Position numbers and translations under genes: made by a program | Part shown: piece after piece, positions 15,512 through 24,280 of the stretch | How positions within the stretch are numbered: the stretch's first letter is position 1 | How the letters are laid out: each line of letters starts with the position of its first letter | From: Lachnospiraceae bacterium | GTDB lineage: Bacteria > Bacillota > Clostridia > Lachnospirales > Lachnospiraceae | Reading direction: 5' to 3' | Assembly (NCBI GenBank): GCA_017455435.1 | Contig: JAFTAU010000035.1 | Span: 1-35,851, forward strand | DNA: 35,851 bases | Notes under the pieces: model-generated | Databases searched by the model: none | Seen by the model: the letters and a program-made list of their open reading frames with translations, nothing else | What the model was told of the DNA's origin: nothing

Positions 15512-16354
15512 ATGAAAAAAACGATCAGAATCATTTCCGTATTGCTTGTGTCAGCGATGCTGATGACCGCCTGCGGACAGGAAGAGATACAGCCGGAGTC
15601 CACTGCGGCGGAGCCGGAGACTACTCGCGCGGCGGAGTCCATAGCGGAAGTTACCGTTCCCGACATTCATCCCACAGAGACTGAACCCACGCAGCCGACG
15701 TACTCGGAGACCGATCTTGACAAGCTCATCGCTATCACCTTTGACGACGGCCCGTCTACCAACAGACCATCATCTACCGAGCGCATTCTGGACACCCTCG
15801 AAAAATACGGCGCCAAGGCCACGTTTTTCGTTCAGGGAATCAATCTCACATGGCCTGATTTCAAAGATAGAAACACCGCCATAGTAAAACGTGAAGCTGA
15901 GCTTGGCATGCAGATCGGAAATCATTCCTACGACCATCCCAATTTTGATAAAATGGGTTCTTCCGAGATAAACGAGCAGCTTGACAAAGCGGCCGACCTG
16001 ATAGAAGAGGCCAGCGGTGTCCGCCCTCACATAGTCAGGACGCCTTACGGCGCGCAAAAGCAAAACACTCTGGACGCGATAGATTACCCCGTCATTCTGT
16101 GGAATATTGACACGCTTGACTGGGATACAAAGGACGCGCAAAAGACTTATAATGAAATAATGAACAAAGTCAAAGGCGGCAGCATCATTCTTATGCACGA
16201 TCTGTATCAGGCTACCGCGGACGCCGTCGAGATGGTGGTTCCGGCCCTTATCGAGCGCGGCTACAAGCTCGTGACCATAGACGAGCTTTTCGAGGCCTAC
16301 GGTCAGCCCCTCGTCAGTCATCAATACTACTACAAGGCCGAGCGTCAGGACTGA
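15512..16354 (+). CDS. Polysaccharide/peptidoglycan deacetylase lipoprotein (NodB domain, CE4)
   Basis: A 280-residue CE4 deacetylase. The signal peptide ends in lipobox LMTAC (Cys21), followed by a Glu/Thr/Pro-rich linker to about residue 70. The NodB domain has TFDDGP with Asp78/Asp79, the metal histidines in NHSYDHPNF (His138, His142), the RTPYGA motif, NIDTLDWD, and a closing ILMHD motif. All catalytic and metal positions are present, so it should remove N-acetyl (or O-acetyl) groups from peptidoglycan or another wall glycan at the outer membrane face. It stands alone under its own promoter and is convergent with uvrA. Confidence 0.92.
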   Translation: MKKTIRIISVLLVSAMLMTACGQEEIQPESTAAEPETTRAAESIAEVTVPDIHPTETEPTQPTYSETDLDKLIAITFDDGPSTNRPSSTERILDTLEKYGAKATFFVQGINLTWPDFKDRNTAIVKREAELGMQIGNHSYDHPNFDKMGSSEINEQLDKAADLIEEASGVRPHIVRTPYGAQKQNTLDAIDYPVILWNIDTLDWDTKDAQKTYNEIMNKVKGGSIILMHDLYQATADAVEMVVPALIERGYKLVTIDELFEAYGQPLVSHQYYYKAERQD

Positions 16355-16371
16355 GGCGGATATTATCAATG

Positions 16372-16408
16372 ACAAAAGAGACAGGGAATGAACCCTGCCT
16401 CTTTTTGA
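16372..16408. terminator. Bidirectional terminator between the deacetylase gene and uvrA
   Basis: AAAGAG-A-CAGGG pairs with CCCTG-C-CTCTTT around a short loop, with one mismatch. The A-run before and T-run after let it work on both strands of the convergent pair. Confidence 0.75.
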
Positions 16409-16448
16409 TTTCGGAGCAAAAACCGGACAAAAAGTGTGCTCAGACCGA

Positions 16449-19280
16449 TCATGTCAGCAACTTTTTGAGATATTGTCCGGTATAGGACTTTTCACAGGCG
16501 GCCACCTGTTCGGGAGTGCCGCTGCAGACGAGAGTACCGCCGCCGCTGCCGCCCTCGGGGCCGAGATCGATAATATGATCGGCACATTTAATTACATCCA
16601 GATTATGTTCGATGACCACTACGGTGTTTCCGCTGTCGGCCAGCCGCTGGAGAATATCAACCAGCTTGTGGACGTCGGCGAAATGCAAACCGGTGGTAGG
16701 CTCATCCAGAATGTAGAGCGTCTTTCCGGTGCTGCGGCGTGAAAGCTCCGTGGCAAGCTTGACGCGCTGCGCCTCTCCTCCCGAAAGAGTGGTGGATGGC
16801 TGGCCGAGCTTTATATAGGACAGTCCGACGTAATTCAGCATTTCTATCTTCGCGCGGATAGACGGTATCGCGCTGAAGAAATCCAGCGCCTCTTCAACAG
16901 TCATATCCAGCACGTCATAAATATTCTTTCCTTTATATTTGACATCCAGCGTTTCGCGGTTGTAGCGTTTTCCTTTGCATACGTCGCAGGGAACGTAGAC
17001 GTCCGGCAGGAAATTCATTTCTATCTTAATGATGCCGTCGCCGGCGCAGGCCTCGCACCTGCCGCCCTTTACGTTGAAGCTGAAGCGCCCCTTGCTGTAG
17101 CCGTGAGCCTTGGCGTCAGGCGTGCTCGCAAAAAGGTCGCGTATCAAATCAAAAACGCCGGTATAGGTGGCGGGGTTTGAACGCGGCGAGCGTCCGATGG
17201 GAGACTGGTCGATATTGATGACCTTGTCCAGATATTCAAAGCCGCGGATCGCCGTATGCCTGCCGGGGATGACTCTGGCGCGGCTCAGCTTCCTGGCGGC
17301 GGTTTTGTACAGAATCTCGTTTATCAGTGAGCTCTTACCCGAACCGGAAACGCCGGTCACGCAGGTAAAGACGCCTACGGGAATCTCGACATCGATGTTT
17401 TTCAGATTGTTTTCGGCCGCCCCCACTATGTCCAGAAAACCGGAAGGGCTGCGCCTCTCGGACGGTACGGGTATGGACTTTTTGCCGGAAAGATACTGCC
17501 CGGTCAGAGACGCCGGTATTTTTTCTATCTGCGCCGCCGTCCCCTGAGCAACAACCTCGCCGCCGTGAGAACCCGCGCCCGGCCCGATGTCTATGATATA
17601 ATCCGCCTCGCGCATGGTCTCCTCGTCATGTTCGACCACGATGACGCTGTTGCCCAGATCGCGCAGGCGTTTCAGCGAGCCGATCAGCTTGCTGTTGTCG
17701 CGCTGGTGAAGTCCGATGGACGGTTCGTCCAGAATATACGCGACGCCCACCAGCCCGGAGCCCACCTGCGTGGCGAGCCTGATGCGCTGCGCCTCGCCGC
17801 CGGAGAGCGACGCCGCCGCGCGGGAGAGTGAGAGATATTCCAACCCGACCTCTATCAAAAAGCCGAGACGTGAATAAATCTCCTTAAGAACGGGTTTTGC
17901 GATGGTTTTTTGAAAAGTTGTGAACTTTGCCTCGCATTTTTCCAGATATGCTTTTGTTTCGGGAATGGAAAGCGTGGTCAGCTCATAAATATTGAGCTTG
18001 CCTATCGTGACCGCCCGCGAGCTTTCCTTGAGGCGCTGACCGCCGCAGGCGCCGCAGGGCGTGATGCGCATATAGGACTCGTATTCAGCTTTCATTTCCT
18101 CGTTTCCGGTTTCGCGGTAACGTCTGGCCAGCGTGTTTATTACGCCGTCAAAGGGATATCTGTAGGTGCGCGTGCCGTGTGCGCCATCGAATTCAATCGC
18201 AATCTTTTCACCGTGCGTTCCGTACATTATCGCCTCTTTTGCCACGGAAGAGAGGTCCTTGTAAGGCGTGTCCATGCTGAAATTGTAGCGTCTCGCCAGA
18301 CCCTCCAGTACCGCATTTGACCACGAGCCTTCTTTTCCGACGCTGCCAAAGCCCATGGGAGTGAGAGCGCCCTGCGAGAGGCTCTTTTCGGGATCGTCGA
18401 CAATCAGATCCTCGTCGTATTCCATTTTGAATCCCAGTCCGTTGCAGACGGGGCAGGCGCCGAAAGGATTGTTAAAAGAAAAACTTCGCGGTTCAACTTC
18501 TTCGATGCTGATATCGCAGTCCGGACAGGCAAAGTTTTTGCTGAAATTGATTGTCTCTTCCGTATCGGCAATCTCTGCCGTAGCCAGCCCGTCGGACAGC
18601 CCCAACGCCGTTTCCAGTGAATCCGCCAGACGTTTCTCCATTCCTTCTTTGATGGAAAGGCGGTCGATAACTATTTCTATATTGTGCTTTTTGTTTTTGT
18701 CGAGCTTGATTTCTTCCTCCAGCTCGTAAATGCTGCCGTCGACTCTGACGCGCACATAGCCGCTGCGCTTTGCCTGCTCAAATATCTTCGCGTGCTCGCC
18801 CTTTCGCCCGCGGACCACGGGAGAGAGAATGATGAGGCGCGTTTTTTCAGGAAAAGCCATAAGTCTGTCCGCCATCTGGTCAATTGTCTGGCGGTGGATT
18901 TCCTTGCCGCATCTGGGGCAGTGAGGGACACCCGCTCTGGCATAGAGAAGGCGCAGATAATCATAAATCTCGGTAACGGTGCCCACCGTGGAGCGGGGGT
19001 TGCGGTTTGTGCCCTTCTGGTCGATGGAAATGGCGGGGGAGAGTCCTTCTATGCTCTCCACATCCGGCTTGTTCATCTGTCCCAGAAACTGACGGGCGTA
19101 GGAGGAAAGGCTTTCCATATACCTGCGCTGACCCTCGGCGTAAATTGTGTCAAAAGCCAGCGAGCTCTTGCCGGAGCCGGAAATGCCGGTGATGACCACC
19201 AGCTCGTTTCGCGGCACGTCCACGGAAATGTTTTTGAGATTGTGCTCGTTTGCTCCTCTGATTTTAATGTATTGTTTCAT
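16449..19280 (-). CDS. uvrA: Excinuclease ABC subunit A
   Basis: UvrA, 943 residues, the DNA-damage recognition ATPase of nucleotide excision repair. N-terminal Walker [11 protein letters not shown] (31-40), the UvrB-binding region with [11 protein letters not shown]-type context, zinc-binding CPRCG near residue 120, the CPDC/CPVC pair of the insertion domain, first ABC signature [14 protein letters not shown], second Walker [19 protein letters not shown] and CDVCKG zinc motifs, and second signature [14 protein letters not shown]. All key motifs are intact and the length is normal. The start lies inside the end of uvrB (17-base overlap) with AGGGGAG just upstream, so the two are translationally coupled. 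Confidence 0.98.
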   Translation of the reverse strand: MKQYIKIRGANEHNLKNISVDVPRNELVVITGISGSGKSSLAFDTIYAEGQRRYMESLSSYARQFLGQMNKPDVESIEGLSPAISIDQKGTNRNPRSTVGTVTEIYDYLRLLYARAGVPHCPRCGKEIHRQTIDQMADRLMAFPEKTRLIILSPVVRGRKGEHAKIFEQAKRSGYVRVRVDGSIYELEEEIKLDKNKKHNIEIVIDRLSIKEGMEKRLADSLETALGLSDGLATAEIADTEETINFSKNFACPDCDISIEEVEPRSFSFNNPFGACPVCNGLGFKMEYDEDLIVDDPEKSLSQGALTPMGFGSVGKEGSWSNAVLEGLARRYNFSMDTPYKDLSSVAKEAIMYGTHGEKIAIEFDGAHGTRTYRYPFDGVINTLARRYRETGNEEMKAEYESYMRITPCGACGGQRLKESSRAVTIGKLNIYELTTLSIPETKAYLEKCEAKFTTFQKTIAKPVLKEIYSRLGFLIEVGLEYLSLSRAAASLSGGEAQRIRLATQVGSGLVGVAYILDEPSIGLHQRDNSKLIGSLKRLRDLGNSVIVVEHDEETMREADYIIDIGPGAGSHGGEVVAQGTAAQIEKIPASLTGQYLSGKKSIPVPSERRSPSGFLDIVGAAENNLKNIDVEIPVGVFTCVTGVSGSGKSSLINEILYKTAARKLSRARVIPGRHTAIRGFEYLDKVINIDQSPIGRSPRSNPATYTGVFDLIRDLFASTPDAKAHGYSKGRFSFNVKGGRCEACAGDGIIKIEMNFLPDVYVPCDVCKGKRYNRETLDVKYKGKNIYDVLDMTVEEALDFFSAIPSIRAKIEMLNYVGLSYIKLGQPSTTLSGGEAQRVKLATELSRRSTGKTLYILDEPTTGLHFADVHKLVDILQRLADSGNTVVVIEHNLDVIKCADHIIDLGPEGGSGGGTLVCSGTPEQVAACEKSYTGQYLKKLLT

Positions 19281-21267
19281 TCCGCTCCCCTATTTTCAGA
19301 TATTTTTTTGCGTCCAGCATCTTGTCGCGCATGATGGCGGCCTCTTCAAAATTGAGCTCCGCGGCTGCGCGTGTCATGCGCTTTTTCAGCTCGGCAATGA
19401 CCTCGTTCAGTTCCTTTTCGCTCATGGATTCGTAGTCTTTTTCGAGCTTCGGGCTGCTCTGAGTCTCGACGGCCTGCGAGATGCTGATGGCGGCGCGAAC
19501 CGCCTTTTTTATGGATTGCGGCGTAATGCCGTGTTCTTCGTTATAGGCCTGCTGAATGGCTCGGCGTCGGTTTGTGATGTCGATAGCGTGGCGCATGGAA
19601 TCCGTGACGGTATCCGCGTACATGATGACGTGGCCGCCCGCGTTTCTGGCGGCTCTGCCTATCGTCTGGATGAGGGAGGTTTCGGAGCGGAGAAAGCCTT
19701 CCTTGTCCGCGTCCAGTATTGCCACCAGCGATACCTCCGGGATATCGAGTCCCTCGCGCAGCAGATTGATTCCCACCAGTACGTCAAAGACGCCCAGGCG
19801 CATATCGCGTATTATCTCAATACGCTCCAGCGTATCCACGTCGGAATGCAGATATCTGACGCGCACGCCGGACTCCCGCAGGAAATCGCAGAGATCCTCC
19901 GCCATGTGCTTTGTCAGCGTGGTGACGAGAACTTTGTTTCCGCGCGCGGTCTCCGTATTGATGGCGGAGAGCAGATCGTCAATCTGACCCGCCACGGGGC
20001 GGACGTCTATAGCCGGATCCAGCAGCCCCGTAGGGCGCAGTATCTGCTCCGCCCGGAGCTGCTCGTGCTCCGCCTCGTAAGGCCCCGGAGTGGCAGAGGT
20101 AAACATCACCCGGCGAAGCTTTCCCTCAAATTCGTCAAAGCTCAGGGGGCGGTTGTCCAGCGCGGAGGGCAGGCGGAAGCCGTAATCCACCAGCACCTGC
20201 TTTCTGGAACGGTCGCCCGCATACATCGCACGCACCTGAGGCACGGTCATATGGGACTCATCTATAATCAAAAGAAAATCATCGGGAAAATAATCTATCA
20301 GCGTGTGCGGCGGCGCTCCGGGAGGCAGCCCTATAAGGTGACGGGAATAATTTTCTATGCCGGAGCAAAAGCCCGTCTCACGCAGCATTTCTATGTCAAA
20401 ATTGGTGCGCTCCGCTATGCGTTGCGCCTCCAACAGCTTGTCCTCGCGCTGAAACTGCAGCACGCGCTCACTTAGCTCCGCCTCTATATCGGCTATTGCC
20501 CGCGTCAGTTCGTCCTGCGCCACCACGTAATGGGACGCCGGAAAGATGGCGATATGTTCCAGCCGCCTCAGAATCTCGCCGGTCAGAGTGTCAATCTCGG
20601 TGATGCGCTCCACCTCGTCCCCGAAAAACTCTATGCGGATGGCGGCGCTTCCTTCGCCGGCGGGGATGACCTCTATCGTATCTCCTCGCACGCGGAAGGT
20701 GCCGCGTTTAAAATCCAGATCATTGCGGGTATATTGAATATCTATCAGCCTTCTGATTATGTCGTCGCGCTCGCGGATCATCCCGGGGCGCAGAGAAATG
20801 ACAAGATTCTTGTAGTCGATGGGAGAGCCGAGGCCGTAAATGCAGGAAACCGACGAAACGATGATGACGTCCTCGCGCTCCGAAAGCGCTGCCGTGGCGG
20901 AATGCCTCAGGCGGTCGATTTCATCATTGATATCGGAATCTTTTGCGATGTAGGTGTCGGTGGACGGCACATAGGCTTCCGGCTGATAGTAGTCATAATA
21001 GCTTACGAAATACTCAACCGCATTTTCCGGGAAAAATTCCTTCATCTCGGAATAAAGCTGCGCCGCGAGGGTTTTGTTGTGAGCCAGAATCAGCGTGGGC
21101 TTTTGCAGACGCTCTATGACGTTCGCCATGGTAAAGGTCTTGCCGGAGCCGGTAACGCCGAGCAGCGTTTCAAAACGGTTTCCCGAATTGAAACCGTCCG
21201 TTATTTTTTCTATGGCCTGCGGCTGATCGCCTGTGGGAGCAAAGTCCGAATGTATTCTGAATTTCAT
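19264..21267 (-). CDS. uvrB: Excinuclease ABC subunit B
   Basis: UvrB, 667 residues, the damage-verifying helicase-like partner of UvrA and UvrC. Walker [11 protein letters not shown] near residue 39, the beta-hairpin [12 protein letters not shown] used for strand separation, DESHMTVPQ as the DEAD-like box, [19 protein letters not shown] (motif V region), QTIGRAARN (motif VI), and a C-terminal UVR motif for UvrC contact near residue 630. All are present. GGAGGG precedes the start. It is first in the uvrB-uvrA operon and divergent from the dapF-like gene. No LexA box of the Gram-positive type is visible in the 127-base divergent gap. Confidence 0.98.
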   Translation of the reverse strand: MKFRIHSDFAPTGDQPQAIEKITDGFNSGNRFETLLGVTGSGKTFTMANVIERLQKPTLILAHNKTLAAQLYSEMKEFFPENAVEYFVSYYDYYQPEAYVPSTDTYIAKDSDINDEIDRLRHSATAALSEREDVIIVSSVSCIYGLGSPIDYKNLVISLRPGMIRERDDIIRRLIDIQYTRNDLDFKRGTFRVRGDTIEVIPAGEGSAAIRIEFFGDEVERITEIDTLTGEILRRLEHIAIFPASHYVVAQDELTRAIADIEAELSERVLQFQREDKLLEAQRIAERTNFDIEMLRETGFCSGIENYSRHLIGLPPGAPPHTLIDYFPDDFLLIIDESHMTVPQVRAMYAGDRSRKQVLVDYGFRLPSALDNRPLSFDEFEGKLRRVMFTSATPGPYEAEHEQLRAEQILRPTGLLDPAIDVRPVAGQIDDLLSAINTETARGNKVLVTTLTKHMAEDLCDFLRESGVRVRYLHSDVDTLERIEIIRDMRLGVFDVLVGINLLREGLDIPEVSLVAILDADKEGFLRSETSLIQTIGRAARNAGGHVIMYADTVTDSMRHAIDITNRRRAIQQAYNEEHGITPQSIKKAVRAAISISQAVETQSSPKLEKDYESMSEKELNEVIAELKKRMTRAAAELNFEEAAIMRDKMLDAKKYLKIGERNETIH

Positions 21268-21285
21268 ATACCCTCCGTGCGAGCA

Positions 21286-21294
21286 ATTATATCA
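21286..21294 (-). promoter_or_regulatory. Extended -10 promoter for uvrBA
   Basis: On the minus strand TGATATAAT lies at 21294-21286, a full extended -10 element. A TTGTCA (21317-21312) is 20 bases upstream, too far for an ideal -35. It overlaps the dapF-like promoter region face to face; the leader would be about a dozen bases. Confidence 0.6.
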
Positions 21295-21310
21295 CAAAAC
21301 CACCTAAAAG

Positions 21311-21340
21311 TTGACAATGACGTATAAAAATTGTTACAAT
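21311..21340 (+). promoter_or_regulatory. Promoter for the dapF-like gene
   Basis: TTGACA (21311-21316) and TACAAT (21335-21340) with an 18-base spacer. The start would be near 21347, leaving a leader of about 48 bases. Confidence 0.7.
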
Positions 21341-21394
21341 ACAAAGGACTATGCGGATCGGTTTTTATAATTGCGGTTTGCATTGGAGAACAAA

Positions 21395-22246
21395 ATGAAA
21401 TTTACAAAAATGCACTGTATCGGAAACGATTATATAGTAGTTAATTGCTTCGAGGAAAAGCCGGATTTTGACGAAGGCCGCCTTGCGGAGTTGCTTTGTG
21501 ACCGCCATTTCGGCATCGGCGCGGACGGGCTTCTGTTTATTCAACCTTCTGAGATAGCAGATTACAAAATGAGTATGTTCAACGCGGACGGCTCGCGCAC
21601 GGAGATGAGCGGAAACGGCATAATCTGCCTTTCAAAATATGTCTACGACAGCCGCATGACCAATATGACCTCTGTTACCATCGAGACTCTCGACGGGGTC
21701 AAACGCTCAGACCTCACCGTAAAGGACGAAAAAATGCGCATCGCCACATTTGCCGCCGGTACGCCCGTGCTGCGCAGCAACGGCATAGAGCTCCCCATCG
21801 ATTCCGGCATCAAAAACTACGACCGGGATCTGATTGTGGAGGTTCTGACAGTCGGAAAACAGGAGGTCAGAATAGTCTTCCTCAATGTCGGCGTTCCGCA
21901 CACGGTAATATTTGCGAACGATCTTCAGAACGTCCCCTTTGGCACTCTCGGTCCCGCCATCGAAAATCATCCCAGATTTCCTGAAAAGACCAATGTAAAC
22001 TTTGTCCAGGTTGCAGATCGGACGCATCTCAGAGTCCGTTCGTGGAGCCGCGGAGTGGGAGATACCATGGCAAACGGCACGGGCGCGGCGGCTGCCGCGG
22101 TGGCGTCGTGGCTGCTGGGTTTTGCCGATAGAGAAGTGGACGTAAAGCTGCCCGGAGGCACTGTCCGAGCAGAAATAGCGGAGGACGGCAGAACCTTTGT
22201 CAGCGGGCCCGCGACAGAGGTTTTCAGGGGCGAAATAGACATTTAA
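21395..22246 (+). CDS. Diaminopimelate epimerase homologue lacking both catalytic cysteines
   Basis: A 283-residue member of the DapF fold family. Both family half-sites are recognisable: MHCIGNDYIVVNC at the N-terminus, GIGADGLLFI, FNADGSRTEMSGNG, GVPHTVIF, and RSWSRGVGDTMANGTGAAAA. In active DapF these read CGNG and WERG...ACGTGA, with two Cys acting as acid and base. Here codon 72 is AGC (Ser), codon 227 is AAC (Asn), and the Glu before Arg-Gly is Ser218. The codons are clear, so this is not a frame artefact. Normal LL/meso-DAP epimerisation seems unlikely; a changed reaction, a ligand-binding role, or relaxed selection where another DapF exists are options. ATG 21395 is chosen with GGAG upstream; a longer in-frame extension from 21371 is poorer. 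Confidence 0.85.
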   Translation: MKFTKMHCIGNDYIVVNCFEEKPDFDEGRLAELLCDRHFGIGADGLLFIQPSEIADYKMSMFNADGSRTEMSGNGIICLSKYVYDSRMTNMTSVTIETLDGVKRSDLTVKDEKMRIATFAAGTPVLRSNGIELPIDSGIKNYDRDLIVEVLTVGKQEVRIVFLNVGVPHTVIFANDLQNVPFGTLGPAIENHPRFPEKTNVNFVQVADRTHLRVRSWSRGVGDTMANGTGAAAAAVASWLLGFADREVDVKLPGGTVRAEIAEDGRTFVSGPATEVFRGEIDI

Positions 22247-22282
22247 TTGGTTTTTTTGCTTGCTTTTATCTATAAAAAAGAC

Positions 22283-22288
22283 TATTAT
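22283..22288 (+). promoter_or_regulatory. Possible -10 element ahead of the LCP gene
   Basis: TATTAT at 22283-22288 with a weak TTGCTT 17 bases upstream (22260-22265), just after the T-rich end of the dapF-like gene. The start would fall within the inverted repeat that follows. Weak match. Confidence 0.3.
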
Positions 22289-22293
22289 CATCT

Positions 22294-22329
22294 TTCGGGC
22301 TTAGATTATTAAATAAAACAAAGCCCGAA
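22294..22329. repeat. Perfect 9-bp inverted repeat directly before the LCP ribosome site
   Basis: TTCGGGCTT (22294-22302) and AAGCCCGAA (22321-22329) flank an 18-base AT-rich loop. The right arm abuts CGGGAG, the ribosome site for GTG 22342. No T-run follows, so it is more likely an operator or translation-control stem than a terminator. Confidence 0.45.
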
Positions 22330-22341
22330 CGGGAGAAAAAA

Positions 22342-22428
22342 GTGGGAAAAGATTACAGACCCGAGTCCGGACACGTCGGGACAGAGGCTAAGAAAAAGCC
22401 TGCTAAAAAAGGAAAAAGAGATTTATAG
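22342..22428 (+). CDS. N-terminal cytoplasmic tail of the LCP protein, in a different frame from the rest
   Basis: GTG 22342 has CGGGAG at good spacing and reads a basic, hydrophilic 28-residue peptide (GKDYRPESGHVGTEAKKKPA followed by Lys/Arg) that ends at TAG 22426-22428. This is the kind of tail that normally precedes the LCP membrane anchor. A -1 shift at the A6 run 22405-22410 joins it smoothly to Lys-Arg-Lys-Lys-Arg-Phe-Ile-Val-Leu-Leu of the LCP frame. It is therefore best seen as the 5' end of one gene that is broken or frameshifted here. Confidence 0.6.
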   Translation: MGKDYRPESGHVGTEAKKKPAKKGKRDL

Positions 22429-23528
22429 TGCTTCTGGCGGTCGAGATACTGGCCGTACTGGCTATCGCCTCGGGCGCTTTTTTGTATTTTTATTTCATAA
22501 AAGGCACCCACGACCAGATGACGGAAAAGGTGGACTTCAAACAGGACGATATCATCATCAATACCGAGGAAAACGTTTCAAAGCATTTTGACACGGTCAG
22601 TGAAAAATACACGCTCATAATGCTCTATGGTGTGGACTCCCGCTCAGATCTTGACAATACTCTCACCAAGGAATCAAACGCCGATTCGGAAATACTGGCT
22701 TGTATCGACAACGAAACCGGAGAGGTAAAGCTGGTTTCCATCCACCGTGACACCTTTGTAAAGACCACCACCGGAAAGAAGAACAAGCTTACCAATATTT
22801 ATTGCTCATACGGCGTTCAGGAATCTCTGGGCACCATCAATATGAACCTTGACCTTAATATAAAGCAGTTTGTTACCGTAAACTGGAAAGCGGTGGTAAA
22901 GGCTGTCAATCTGCTGGACGGACTTGATCTGGATCTCACCAGGTCCGAGGTCAGGGCGATTAATAAGTTCGGACCGCACACCGGAAAGGTTACCGGCTAC
23001 ACCTATCATTATCTGGATCCGGATGATTACAGCTATTCCGGCGACAAAAAGACGGCATCCGTACATCTCGACGGAGTTCAGGCGGCGTCATACGCCCGCG
23101 TCAGAAATGTGGCCAAGGAAAACGACGAGGGAGAGAGCGAGCATGACGATATCGCCCGTGCGTCCAGACAGCGCATTGTTATAGAGGCGATGCTCGAAAA
23201 AATCAAAAAGAACTTTTCACTGGGGCTGCTGGATGATTTCAAGAGAGAGGTCATTCCCTATATCGCGACCAATATCGAGCTTAGCGATCTGATCGGCATG
23301 GTCAGTAATGCGAGCAAATATTCCATAGGGGATCAGGCCATGTTCCCGTTCAAGGATATGTACAAGGATTCCAGCAATCAGTCAAAGGCCTATATCTACT
23401 GCGATACTCTGACGGAGAATGTTACAAAGCTTCATGAGTTTCTGTTTGGCACTGTTGGCTATGAGCCTTCGTCCGCGGTCAAGGAGCTGAGTGATTTCAT
23501 TACAGAGTACAGATACGACCACAGATAA
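22428..23528 (+). CDS. LytR-CpsA-Psr (LCP) family glycopolymer ligase
   Basis: A membrane-anchored LCP protein, 366 residues from the first in-frame GTG. One N-terminal membrane segment (AVEILAVLAIASGAFLYFYF) is followed by an extracellular LCP domain: MLYGVDSR at about 65-72, the substrate-lipid Arg motif IHRDTFV, NIYCSYG, VDGLDLDL-type strand, YARVR at 222-226, and the closing DIARASRQR. Family members attach wall teichoic acid, capsule or other undecaprenyl-linked glycopolymers to peptidoglycan, or act on them hydrolytically. The GTG at 22428 has no ribosome site and would leave no basic residues before the membrane helix; the genuine start is probably GTG 22342 in the other frame. Confidence 0.88.
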   Translation: MLLAVEILAVLAIASGAFLYFYFIKGTHDQMTEKVDFKQDDIIINTEENVSKHFDTVSEKYTLIMLYGVDSRSDLDNTLTKESNADSEILACIDNETGEVKLVSIHRDTFVKTTTGKKNKLTNIYCSYGVQESLGTINMNLDLNIKQFVTVNWKAVVKAVNLLDGLDLDLTRSEVRAINKFGPHTGKVTGYTYHYLDPDDYSYSGDKKTASVHLDGVQAASYARVRNVAKENDEGESEHDDIARASRQRIVIEAMLEKIKKNFSLGLLDDFKREVIPYIATNIELSDLIGMVSNASKYSIGDQAMFPFKDMYKDSSNQSKAYIYCDTLTENVTKLHEFLFGTVGYEPSSAVKELSDFITEYRYDHR

Positions 23529-23534
23529 TCAAAA

Positions 23535-23558
23535 GGGGACGGACAGCCGTCCCTTTTT
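23535..23558 (+). terminator. Intrinsic terminator after the LCP gene
   Basis: GGGACGG (23536-23542) pairs with CCGTCCC (23547-23553) over ACAG, followed by five T and preceded by four A. Confidence 0.9.
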
Positions 23559-23603
23559 CATTTTTGTTTTTGCGCTGCGCTAACATTTGCGCAATATGAT
23601 TAT

Positions 23604-24275
23604 ATGAAAAAAATAGCCACAATTCACACAGATTTAAAGACAAAATTCGGCGTGCCGCGCCAGGCGGGCCTCGTGCCCGGGCTGACGGGGCGCATTGTAT
23701 TTGAACCGGAATACAGAAATCCCGACGCAGTCCGCGGTTTGGAGCAGTTCAGTCATATTTGGCTTATATGGGAGTTTTCGGAGAATATCAGAGAGGGCTT
23801 TTCACCCACTGTCAGGCCGCCCAGACTGGGCGGAAACGAGCGCCTCGGTGTTTTTGCCACGCGCTCTCCGTTCAGACCGAACCCGATAGGGCTTTCCTGC
23901 GTGGAGCTGCTGCGCGTGGAGACGGACTCCCCCGATGCCCCGGCGCTGATAGTTTCCGGCGCGGATATGATGGACGGCACGCCTATTTACGACATCAAGC
24001 CTTATCTGCCCTATGCGGATTCACGCCCGGGCGCGCGCGGCGGATTCACGGATTCATCGCAGTTTCATACTCTTGATGTGGAATTGCCGCCGGAGCTTGG
24101 AGAGCTGCTGCCGCCGGAAAAAGCGCAGGCGCTTATTTCTCTGCTTTCGCAGGACCCGCGTCCGCAGTATCACAATGACCCCGGGCGTGTCTACGGCTTT
24201 GAGTTCGCCGGTTTTGAGATAAAATTTACCGTCTCCGGTTCCACCGCCACCGTGGTGGAAATCTCTCCTGAGTAG
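23604..24275 (+). CDS. trmO: tRNA (N6-threonylcarbamoyladenosine37-N6)-methyltransferase TrmO
   Basis: A 223-residue protein of the TrmO/TsaA (YaeB) family, a SAM-dependent enzyme that methylates t6A37 of ANN-decoding tRNA. Seen: IHTDLKTKFGVPRQAGL at the N-terminus, LEQFSHIWLIWEF, RPPRLGGNERLGVFATRSPF followed by RPNPIGLSCVEL (the conserved family core), DGTPIYDIKPYLPYAD, and a C-terminal substrate domain with QDPRPQYHND. The length is normal. The ATG lacks a good ribosome site; an inverted repeat TTGCGC/GCGCAA (23570-23575, 23589-23594) lies just upstream. It ends five bases from convergent fbp. Confidence 0.92.
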   Translation: MKKIATIHTDLKTKFGVPRQAGLVPGLTGRIVFEPEYRNPDAVRGLEQFSHIWLIWEFSENIREGFSPTVRPPRLGGNERLGVFATRSPFRPNPIGLSCVELLRVETDSPDAPALIVSGADMMDGTPIYDIKPYLPYADSRPGARGGFTDSSQFHTLDVELPPELGELLPPEKAQALISLLSQDPRPQYHNDPGRVYGFEFAGFEIKFTVSGSTATVVEISPE

Positions 24276-24280
24276 GCCGC

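Noticed and set aside
19147-20475. Long plus-strand open frame inside uvrA/uvrB
   Set aside because: It is antisense to intact uvrB motifs and shows no protein family features.
21268-21394. LexA/SOS box upstream of uvrB
   Set aside because: No GAAC-N4-GTTC type palindrome is present in the divergent gap.
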